Source: JACRAR01 sp041665185
Lineage (GTDB): Bacteria > Pseudomonadota > Gammaproteobacteria > Burkholderiales > Rhodocyclaceae
Direction of reading: 5' to 3'
NCBI GenBank assembly: GCA_041665185.1
Contig: JBAYJH010000317.1
Location: 1 to 5,631 of the forward strand
Length of the DNA: 5,631 nucleotides
Position numbers and translations under genes: made by a program. The first letter of the stretch is position 1, and each line of letters opens with the position of its first letter. A model generated the notes under the pieces. That model searched no databases. It was not told where the DNA came from and saw only the letters and a list, made by a program, of their open reading frames with translations. Shown in pieces: positions 1 through 5,631 of the stretch.

Positions 1-1
1 C

Positions 2-2224
2 GAGACGCTGGAGCGTTATCTGCATACCAAGTACGTTGGGCAGAAACGTTTTTCGCTCGAAGGCGGCGAGTCGGCCATCGTCGCGATGGACGAGTTGGTG
101 CGTGCGGCCGGCCACTACGGCATCCAGGAGGTGGTCATTGGCATGGCCCACCGCGGCCGCCTCAATATGCTGGTCAACATCCTGGGCAAGTCTCCCCAGG
201 AGCTGTTTTCCGAGTTCGAAGGCAAGCACGCCGACGAACTGTCAGCCGGTGACGTGAAATACCACAACGGCTTTTCTTCCAATGTCGCGACGCCGGGTGG
301 CCCCGTGCATCTGACACTGGCGTTCAATCCCTCGCACCTGGAGATCGTCAATCCGGTGGTCGAGGGTTCGGTCTATGCGCGCCAGCGCCGCCGCGGCGAC
401 AAGACCGGCGATCAGGTGCTGGCGGTGCTGGTTCATGGCGATGCGGCAGTGGCCGGACAGGGCGTCAACCAGGAAATGCTCAATTTTTCCCAGACGCGCG
501 GTTTCGGTACCGGTGGCACGGTGCACGTCGTCATCAACAATCAGATCGGGTTCACTACGTCCGATCCTCGCGACTACCGTTCTTCGCTGTATTGCACCGA
601 TATCTTCAAGATGGTCGAGGCGCCGATTTTTCATGTCAACGGCGACGACCCGGAGGCCGTTGCCCTGGTGACGCAACTGGCGATGGATTTCCGCCAGGAG
701 TTCAAGAAGGACGTCGTCATCGACGTGATCTGCTTCCGCAAGCTCGGCCACAACGAACAGGACGAGCCGATGGTGACGCAGCCGCTGATGTACAAGAAGG
801 TGGCGGCCCATCCCGGCACGCGCCAACTGTATGCCGATCGCCTGGTCGGACAAGGCGTGTTGAAGGCCGGCGAGGCGGAACAGATGATCGCCGATTACCG
901 TGCGGCGCTGGATGAAGGACGGTTGATCGAAAATCCGGTACTGTCGAATCATCAGCGCAAGTTTGCCGTCGATTGGACGCCATTCCTGCGCCAGAAATAC
1001 ACCGATGAGTGCAATACCAAAGTGCCGCTCGCCGATGTCAAGCGCTTGATTCAACGGGTGACCGAGATCCCCGACAACTTCACCCTGCATTCGCGCGTGC
1101 TGAAGATCAACAATGACCGCAAGGCGATGGGGGAAGGCAAGCTGGGCCTCGACTGGGGACTGGGCGAGACCCTGGCCTATGCATCCTTGCTGGTCGAGGG
1201 CTACGGCGTACGGGTTTCGGGCGAGGACAGCGGACGCGGCACGTTCTTCCATCGGCATGCCGTGTTGCATGACCAAAATCGCGAAAACTGGGATGCCGGC
1301 AACTACCTGCCTTTGCAGCACATCCAGGAAAAGCAGGCGCCGATCATCGTCATCGATTCGGTGCTCTCCGAAGAGGCAGTGCTGGGTTTCGAATACGGTT
1401 ACGCCACCGCCGAGCCGAACGAACTGGTGGTCTGGGAGGCGCAGTTCGGCGATTTCGCCAACGGTGCCCAGGTCGTCATCGATCAGTTCATCAGTTCGGG
1501 CGAGGCCAAATGGGGACGCCTGTGCGGCCTGGTCTTGTTGCTGCCGCATGGCTACGAAGGCCAGGGACCGGAGCATTCGTCGGCGCGGCTGGAGCGTTAC
1601 ATGCAGCTTTGCGCCGAACACAACATGCAGGTCTGTGTGCCGTCTACCCCGGCGCAGATCTTCCACCTGCTACGCCGACAAATGCTGCGCGCGGTGAGAA
1701 AGCCGCTTATCGTCATGACGCCGAAGTCCCTGCTGCGCCACAAGGATGCGGTGTCCAGCCTCGACGACCTGGCCAGGGGAAGCTTTCAGACCATCATCGG
1801 CGAGGTGGGCACTGCCGACGAAATCGATCCCAAGAAGGTCAAGCGGGTGGTGTTTTGCTCCGGCAAGGTTTATTACGACTTGCTGGCCGCGCGCCGCGAC
1901 AAGAAGCAGGGCGATATCGCCCTGCTGCGATTGGAGCAGCCCTATCCATTTCCAGAGAAGGTCTATGCTGCCGAAATGAAGAGGTATCCGAACGCCAAGG
2001 AAGTGGTGTGGTGCCAGGAAGAACCACAGAATCAGGGCGCCTGGTTCGCCACCCGCCATCACCTGGTGGCCGGGTTGCGCGACGGCCAGACCTTGCACGT
2101 GGTGGCGCGTCCGGCCTCGGCATCGCCGGCGGTCGGCTACTACTCCAAGCACAACGCGCAGCAGAAGAACGTAGTAGAAACGACTTTGGGCCCGAGTTCC
2201 AGGCTCAAGGGATCGGCGGGATAA
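2..2224 (+). CDS. sucA: 2-oxoglutarate dehydrogenase E1 component (SucA/OdhA), 5'-truncated by window edge
   Basis: This is the ThDP-dependent E1 subunit of the 2-oxoglutarate dehydrogenase complex. It decarboxylates 2-oxoglutarate and reductively succinylates the lipoyl group of E2, in the cytoplasm as part of the TCA cycle. The frame is open from base 2, reading ETLERYLHTKYVG and then RFSLEGGES, both typical of the family, so the gene starts upstream and the ATG at 86 is internal. About 740 codons are visible; E. coli SucA has 933 residues, so roughly 200 N-terminal residues are missing. Motifs in order: MAHRGRLN (His at 149-151), DVKYH (His at 263-265), NPSHLE (His at 335-337), the ThDP/Mg motif HGDAAVAGQG (from 434) ending in NNQ (536-544), GHNEQDEP (from 746), and SGEDSGRGTF (1217 onward). 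The C-terminal half keeps EAQFGDFANGAQ, HGYEGQGPEHSS and RPASASPAVGY. The stop TAA is 13 bases before odhB. The last residues (TLGPSSRLKGSAG) are the least conserved part. Identity is very secure. Confidence 0.98.
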   Translation, partial: ETLERYLHTKYVGQKRFSLEGGESAIVAMDELVRAAGHYGIQEVVIGMAHRGRLNMLVNILGKSPQELFSEFEGKHADELSAGDVKYHNGFSSNVATPGGPVHLTLAFNPSHLEIVNPVVEGSVYARQRRRGDKTGDQVLAVLVHGDAAVAGQGVNQEMLNFSQTRGFGTGGTVHVVINNQIGFTTSDPRDYRSSLYCTDIFKMVEAPIFHVNGDDPEAVALVTQLAMDFRQEFKKDVVIDVICFRKLGHNEQDEPMVTQPLMYKKVAAHPGTRQLYADRLVGQGVLKAGEAEQMIADYRAALDEGRLIENPVLSNHQRKFAVDWTPFLRQKYTDECNTKVPLADVKRLIQRVTEIPDNFTLHSRVLKINNDRKAMGEGKLGLDWGLGETLAYASLLVEGYGVRVSGEDSGRGTFFHRHAVLHDQNRENWDAGNYLPLQHIQEKQAPIIVIDSVLSEEAVLGFEYGYATAEPNELVVWEAQFGDFANGAQVVIDQFISSGEAKWGRLCGLVLLLPHGYEGQGPEHSSARLERYMQLCAEHNMQVCVPSTPAQIFHLLRRQMLRAVRKPLIVMTPKSLLRHKDAVSSLDDLARGSFQTIIGEVGTADEIDPKKVKRVVFCSGKVYYDLLAARRDKKQGDIALLRLEQPYPFPEKVYAAEMKRYPNAKEVVWCQEEPQNQGAWFATRHHLVAGLRDGQTLHVVARPASASPAVGYYSKHNAQQKNVVETTLGPSSRLKGSAG

Positions 2225-2227
2225 CAC

Positions 2228-2232
2228 GGGAG
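2228..2232 (+). promoter_or_regulatory. Ribosome binding site of odhB
   Basis: GGGAG lies 5 bases before the ATG at 2238, inside the 13-base gap after the sucA stop. It supports that ATG as the start, which also fits the family N-terminus (MLIEVKVPQLSESV). The short gap leaves little room for a separate promoter, so odhB is most likely read from the sucA transcript. Confidence 0.75.
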
Positions 2233-2237
2233 CCACC

Positions 2238-3479
2238 ATGCTAATCGAAGTCAAAGTTCCGCAACTGTCCGAGTCGGTCGCTGAAGCGACACTGGTGAGT
2301 TGGCACAAGAGGGAAGGCGAGGCGGTCGCTCGTGACGAGAATCTGATCGATATCGAGACCGACAAGGTGGTGCTTGAACTGCCTGCGCCGAGCGCCGGCG
2401 TCATCACCAAGATCATCAAGGGCAACGGCGCAACGGTGGTGAGCGGCGAAACCATTGCCCAAATCGACACAGAGGCCAAGGCCGGTGTGGCCTCGTCCGC
2501 CGAGATCAAAGTCGCGGGCAAGACCGGCAGCGTGGCGGCCTTGCCGGTCGCGCCGCACAGCATGCCGTCGGCGCGCAAGATCATGGCCGAGAAGGGTCTC
2601 GATCCCTCAGTCCTGAAAGGTTCCGGCCGCGACGGCCGCATCACCAAGGCCGATGCGCTGGGCGGCACGGTGGCTGCTCCACCGGCCGTCGCTTCGACCA
2701 GCGTTGCGCCGTCGGCGTCCGTCGCCAAGCCGGCGCTGGCTCAACCCGCGGCGGTCAACATCGCCGCAGTCATTGGCGACCGCCCCGAACAACGCGTGCC
2801 GATGTCGCGCCTGCGCGCGCGCATTGCCGAGCGGCTGGTGCAATCGCAGTCCACCGCGGCCATCCTGACGACCTTCAATGAGGTCAATATGGCGCCGATC
2901 ATGGCCCTGCGCAAGCAATATGCCGACAAGTTCGAGAAGGAGCATGGCGTTCGCCTCGGCTTCATGTCCTTCTTCGTCAAGGCTGCGGTCGCCGCCTTGA
3001 AGAAATTTCCGTTGATCAATGCGTCGATCGACGGCAACGACATCGTCTACCACGGCTACTTCGACATCGGCATCGCCGTGGGCAGCCCGCGCGGCTTGGT
3101 CGTGCCGATTCTGCGCGACGCCGATCAGATGTCGCTGGCGGATGTCGAAAAGAAGATCGCCGATTTCGGTGCCAAGGCCAAGGACGGCAAGCTGACTATT
3201 GAAGAACTCACCGGCGGCACCTTTTCAATCTCGAATGGCGGCGTGTTCGGCTCCATGCTGTCGACGCCCATCATCAATCCACCCCAGTCGGCCATCCTCG
3301 GCGTCCATGCCACCAAGGACCGCGCGGTGGTGGAGAATGGCCAGGTGGTGGTGCGGCCGATCAACTACCTCGCCATGTCCTACGATCACCGCATCATCGA
3401 TGGCCGCGAAGCCGTGCTGGGCCTGGTGACGATCAAGGAAATGCTGGAAGATCCGACCCGCTTGCTGCTCGACGTATAA
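2238..3479 (+). CDS. odhB: Dihydrolipoyllysine succinyltransferase, E2 component of 2-oxoglutarate dehydrogenase
   Basis: This is the core E2 enzyme (also called sucB), which transfers the succinyl group from its lipoyl arm to CoA. The protein has 413 residues, close to the usual ~405-420. Domains in order: one lipoyl domain (about 1-78) with the lipoylated lysine K43 in ETDKVV; a short linker; the peripheral-subunit-binding domain (about 105-141; PSARKIMAEKGLDP and GSGRDGRITKAD), which holds E1/E3; a flexible Ala/Pro/Ser/Val-rich linker (about 142-183); and the catalytic acyltransferase domain (about 184-412). The catalytic domain carries TTFNEVNM, GGTFSISNGGVFGS and the active-site motif SYDHRIIDGRE with H384 and D388. 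TTFNEVNM and the single lipoyl domain favour the succinyltransferase over pyruvate or branched-chain E2 proteins, and the sucA neighbour confirms it. No key residue is missing. Confidence 0.98.
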   Translation: MLIEVKVPQLSESVAEATLVSWHKREGEAVARDENLIDIETDKVVLELPAPSAGVITKIIKGNGATVVSGETIAQIDTEAKAGVASSAEIKVAGKTGSVAALPVAPHSMPSARKIMAEKGLDPSVLKGSGRDGRITKADALGGTVAAPPAVASTSVAPSASVAKPALAQPAAVNIAAVIGDRPEQRVPMSRLRARIAERLVQSQSTAAILTTFNEVNMAPIMALRKQYADKFEKEHGVRLGFMSFFVKAAVAALKKFPLINASIDGNDIVYHGYFDIGIAVGSPRGLVVPILRDADQMSLADVEKKIADFGAKAKDGKLTIEELTGGTFSISNGGVFGSMLSTPIINPPQSAILGVHATKDRAVVENGQVVVRPINYLAMSYDHRIIDGREAVLGLVTIKEMLEDPTRLLLDV

Positions 3480-3485
3480 GGGGAT
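3479..3485 (+). promoter_or_regulatory. Ribosome binding site of lpdA
   Basis: AGGGGAT begins on the last base of the odhB stop codon, and its GGGGA core ends 5 bases before the ATG at 3490. The intergenic gap is only 10 bases, so ribosomes finishing odhB could re-initiate at lpdA. Translational coupling is an inference; the spacing and the purine tract are seen directly. Confidence 0.75.
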
Positions 3486-3489
3486 CACG

Positions 3490-4962
3490 ATGGGCAAACA
3501 ATTTGACGTACTGGTCATAGGCGGCGGCCCCGCCGGCTACGTAGCGGCCATCCGCGCGGCGCAACTGGGCCTCTCCGCCGCCTGCGTCGAGTCCGAGGCA
3601 TATGCCGACCCGAAGGGGGAGGTGCGCCTCGGCGGCACCTGCCTCAATGTCGGCTGTATTCCTTCCAAGGCCTTGCTGCAATCGTCGGAATATTTCGACC
3701 AGGCCAATCACGCTTTCGTCATGCACGGCATAAGCTGCGACAGCGTCAAGATCGACGTGGCGACCATGATGCGGCGCAAGGATAACATCGTCACGCAATT
3801 GACCGGCGGCATCAAGAGTCTGTTCAAGAAGAACAAGGTGACCCTGCTGGTCGGCCACGGCAAGTTTGTCGTCCCTCCCGCGAGAGTTGCCACCGGTGCG
3901 GAGGCCGCGGATGAAGACGACTTCTGGCGGATCGAGGTGACCGGCGCAAGTGGTAGCGAGGTTATCGGGGCCCGGCACGTGATCGTCGCGACCGGCTCCA
4001 AGCCGCGCCATTTGCCCGACGTCTCGGTCGACAACAAGATGGTCTGCGACAACGTCGGCGCACTCTCGCTGGATGGCGTGCCGAAGCGCCTGGGAGTGAT
4101 CGGCGCCGGTGTCATCGGCCTGGAACTGGGCAGCGTGTGGAAGCGCCTCGGCGCTGAAGTGACCATCCTCGAGGCTCTACCGGATTTTCTCGCCGCGGCG
4201 GATCAGGCGGTCGCCGTGGAAGCCTGGAAGGTGTTTACCCGCAAGCAGGGGCTCAATATCCAGCTCGGCGTCAAAATAGGCAAGGTCAGTGTCGGCAAGA
4301 AGTCGGTCAACGTCGCTTACGAAGTCGGTGACGAGAGCTTCACCCTCGATTGCGAGAAACTGATCGTCTCCGTCGGCCGCTTGCCGAACACCGATGGACT
4401 GGGCGCTGAAAGCGTCGGCCTCGAGCTCGATGAGCGGGGCCGGATAGTGGTCGACGAGCACTGCCGCACCAACCTCGACAATGTCTGGGCGGTGGGCGAT
4501 GTGGTGCCGGGCCCGATGCTGGCGCACAAGGGCATGGAAGAGGGCGTCATGGTCGCCGAATTGATTGCCGGCCAGGCCGGGCATGTCGATTACAACACCG
4601 TCCCCTGGGTCATTTACACCCATCCCGAGATCGCCTGGGTCGGCAAGACCGAACAGCAACTGAAAGCCGAAGGCGTCGATTACCGCGCCGGGCAAATCCC
4701 TTTCCTGGCCAACGGCCGCGCTCTCGGCCAGGGAGACACCACAGGGTTCGTGAAAATGCTTGCCGATGCCAAGACCGATCGCATTCTCGGCGTGCATGTG
4801 ATCGGCAACAATGCGTCCGAACTGATCGCCGAGGCCGTGGTGGCGATGGAATTCGGCGCCGCGTCCGAAGACCTCGCCCGCATCTGCCATGCCCACCCGA
4901 CGCTGTCCGAGGCGATGCACGAAGCGGCACTGGCGGTCGAAAAACGCGCTTTGCATTTCTGA
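3490..4962 (+). CDS. lpdA: Dihydrolipoyl dehydrogenase (E3) of the 2-oxoglutarate dehydrogenase complex
   Basis: This FAD flavoprotein reoxidises the dihydrolipoyl group of E2 and passes the electrons to NAD+. The protein has 490 residues, slightly longer than E. coli Lpd (474). Domains: an N-terminal FAD-binding Rossmann motif GGGPAGY (11-17); the redox-active disulfide in GGTCLNVGCIPSK (C51 and C56); ATGSKPR (167-173); the NAD-binding motif GAGVIG (205-210) followed by E228, the acidic residue expected in an NAD rather than NADP enzyme; AVGDVV of the second FAD contact (D337); and the C-terminal dimerisation domain with the catalytic dyad in HPTLSE (H469, E474). Two loops look enlarged: residues 35-46 before the disulfide, and an acidic stretch around 129-148. 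Position directly after odhB marks it as the E3 dedicated to this complex, although it may also serve other complexes. There is no N-terminal lipoyl domain, unlike the pyruvate dehydrogenase-linked Lpd of some Proteobacteria. Confidence 0.97.
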   Translation: MGKQFDVLVIGGGPAGYVAAIRAAQLGLSAACVESEAYADPKGEVRLGGTCLNVGCIPSKALLQSSEYFDQANHAFVMHGISCDSVKIDVATMMRRKDNIVTQLTGGIKSLFKKNKVTLLVGHGKFVVPPARVATGAEAADEDDFWRIEVTGASGSEVIGARHVIVATGSKPRHLPDVSVDNKMVCDNVGALSLDGVPKRLGVIGAGVIGLELGSVWKRLGAEVTILEALPDFLAAADQAVAVEAWKVFTRKQGLNIQLGVKIGKVSVGKKSVNVAYEVGDESFTLDCEKLIVSVGRLPNTDGLGAESVGLELDERGRIVVDEHCRTNLDNVWAVGDVVPGPMLAHKGMEEGVMVAELIAGQAGHVDYNTVPWVIYTHPEIAWVGKTEQQLKAEGVDYRAGQIPFLANGRALGQGDTTGFVKMLADAKTDRILGVHVIGNNASELIAEAVVAMEFGAASEDLARICHAHPTLSEAMHEAALAVEKRALHF

Positions 4963-4994
4963 GCAGGCTTATGCGGGTGCTTTAACGGGTGAGC
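4963..4994 (+). other. lpdA-zapE intergenic spacer with micro-ORF
   Basis: These 32 bases separate the lpdA stop from the ATG candidate start of zapE. They contain a four-codon ORF (4971-4985, MRVL then TAA) in the same frame as zapE, and an alternative GTG start for zapE at 4989. I see no terminator: the only nearby hairpin potential is a weak stem around 4988-5002 with no following T tract. Continued transcription from lpdA into zapE is therefore plausible. Confidence 0.5.
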
Positions 4995-5631
4995 ATGCTC
5001 CCGGCTTTCCTGGCGGAATGCGCTGCCCGCGGTTTTACGCCCGACGCGGCGCAGATCGCCGCTGCCCAGCGTCTGCAAGGCCTGCACGATGAGCTCGTGG
5101 CTTTCAAGCACAAGCGCCGCACCCGCTTGCATAAATTGCTGGCCAATCCGTCCGTGCCGCGCGGCGTCTATTTGTGGGGCGGCGTCGGTCGCGGCAAGAG
5201 CCTGTTGATGGAACGTTTCTTTGCCGAGTTGCCATACAAACGCAAGCGCCGCGTGCATTTCCATGCCTTCATGCACGACGTGCATCGCCAGTTGAAGCTG
5301 TTCAAGAGCGAAGCCGATCCGCTGGCAGGGGTGGCGCAACACATCGCGCGGCAGACGCGCGTGTTGTGCTTCGACGAATTCCACGTTTCCGACATCGCCG
5401 ACGCGATGATACTCGGCCGCCTGTATGCGGCACTGACCGAGCGCGGCGTGGTGTTCTGCATGACCTCGAATTACCCGCCGGACGGCCTCTATCCGCACGG
5501 CCTGCAACGCCAGAATTTTATGCCGACTATCGCCTTGCTGAAGCAGGAACTGGACGTGATCGAGATCGATGGCGGCATCGATTATCGCCTGCTGACCCTG
5601 GCGCGGACCGAATGCTACCTGTCCCCCGCCG
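4995..5631 (+). CDS. zapE: Cell division protein ZapE / AFG1-family ATPase, 3'-truncated by window edge
   Basis: The frame is open from 4986 to the right edge, giving 212 codons from the ATG; E. coli ZapE has 375 residues, so about 55-60% is visible. In E. coli, ZapE is an ATPase that associates with the FtsZ ring during constriction, and the eukaryotic relative AFG1/LACE1 is mitochondrial. Seen here: an N-terminal helical part (ARGFTPDAAQ, residues 11-20); GVYLWGGVGRGKS with Walker A at 62-69 (K68); the family motif RVHFHAFMHDVH (86-97); Walker B LCFDEFHVSD (124-133; D127, E128); a sensor-like MTSNYPP (156-162); GLQRQNFMP (169-177); and GIDYRL (194-199). These motifs are diagnostic. The start is uncertain: ATG at 4995 is used here, and GTG at 4989 is in frame with a weak GGGTG upstream (4975-4979). 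An in-frame TAA at 4983 blocks any earlier start. Same strand and close spacing suggest co-transcription with lpdA. No membrane segment or signal peptide is visible, so it is probably cytosolic or peripheral. Confidence 0.93.
   Translation, partial: MLPAFLAECAARGFTPDAAQIAAAQRLQGLHDELVAFKHKRRTRLHKLLANPSVPRGVYLWGGVGRGKSLLMERFFAELPYKRKRRVHFHAFMHDVHRQLKLFKSEADPLAGVAQHIARQTRVLCFDEFHVSDIADAMILGRLYAALTERGVVFCMTSNYPPDGLYPHGLQRQNFMPTIALLKQELDVIEIDGGIDYRLLTLARTECYLSPA

Noticed and set aside
242..1666. A 474-codon open frame on the minus strand opposite sucA.
   Set aside because: It lies entirely inside the conserved sucA reading frame, and its translation is rich in His, Arg and Asp with no recognisable domain. 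It is the expected shadow of a G+C-rich gene with few antisense stop codons.
86..2224. ATG at 86 as the true start of sucA.
   Set aside because: The frame stays open to base 2, and the upstream residues (ETLERYL, KRFSLEGGES) match conserved E1 sequence, so the start lies outside the window.
1670..2728. A 352-codon minus-strand open frame spanning the sucA-odhB junction.
   Set aside because: It is low in complexity, matches no family I know, and runs antisense to two securely identified genes and their intergenic ribosome binding site.
2661..2786. Ala/Pro/Ser/Val-rich stretch in odhB as a repeat or inserted sequence.
   Set aside because: It is the usual flexible linker between the subunit-binding and catalytic domains of E2 proteins; no exact repeat unit is visible.
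4986..5012. Possible rho-independent terminator between lpdA and zapE.
   Set aside because: The stem is short and bulged, overlaps the zapE start, and is followed by only a three-base T run.
4177..5507. Minus-strand open frames opposite lpdA and zapE (259 codons at 4177-4956 and 275 codons at 4680-5507).
   Set aside because: Both are antisense to motif-rich conserved coding sequence and show no domain of their own; treated as compositional shadows.

Overview
The window is a dense, single-strand stretch of a bacterial chromosome with roughly 60% G+C. It holds four consecutive plus-strand genes: the 3' part of sucA (2-oxoglutarate dehydrogenase E1), complete odhB/sucB (E2 dihydrolipoyl succinyltransferase), complete lpdA (E3 dihydrolipoyl dehydrogenase), and the 5' part of a zapE/AFG1-type ATPase gene. 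The gene order sucA-odhB-lpdA-zapE, the ~490-residue LpdA and the G+C-rich codon use suggest a Betaproteobacterium. That placement is an inference from general knowledge, and I cannot name the genus.

Layout: positions 2-2224 encode the last 740 residues of E1, with the N-terminal ~200 residues off the left edge. After 13 bases, each gene preceded by a clear Shine-Dalgarno, come odhB (2238-3479) and then lpdA (3490-4962, 10-base gap). After a further 26 or 32 bases, depending on the start codon, zapE begins and runs off the right edge at 5631. No promoter, convincing terminator, RNA gene, mobile element, CRISPR array or large repeat is visible. No gap exceeds 32 bases.

Function: the first three genes encode a complete 2-oxoglutarate dehydrogenase complex of the TCA cycle. 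E1 decarboxylates 2-oxoglutarate on ThDP, E2 moves the succinyl group from its lipoyl arm to CoA, and E3 reoxidises the lipoyl group with FAD and NAD+. Having lpdA inside the operon gives the complex its own co-transcribed E3. ZapE has no known role in the complex; it probably shares the transcript through close spacing.

I found no previously undescribed system. The open points are minor: the zapE start (a four-codon micro-ORF, two candidate starts and a short palindrome over the ATG) and two small loop insertions in LpdA.
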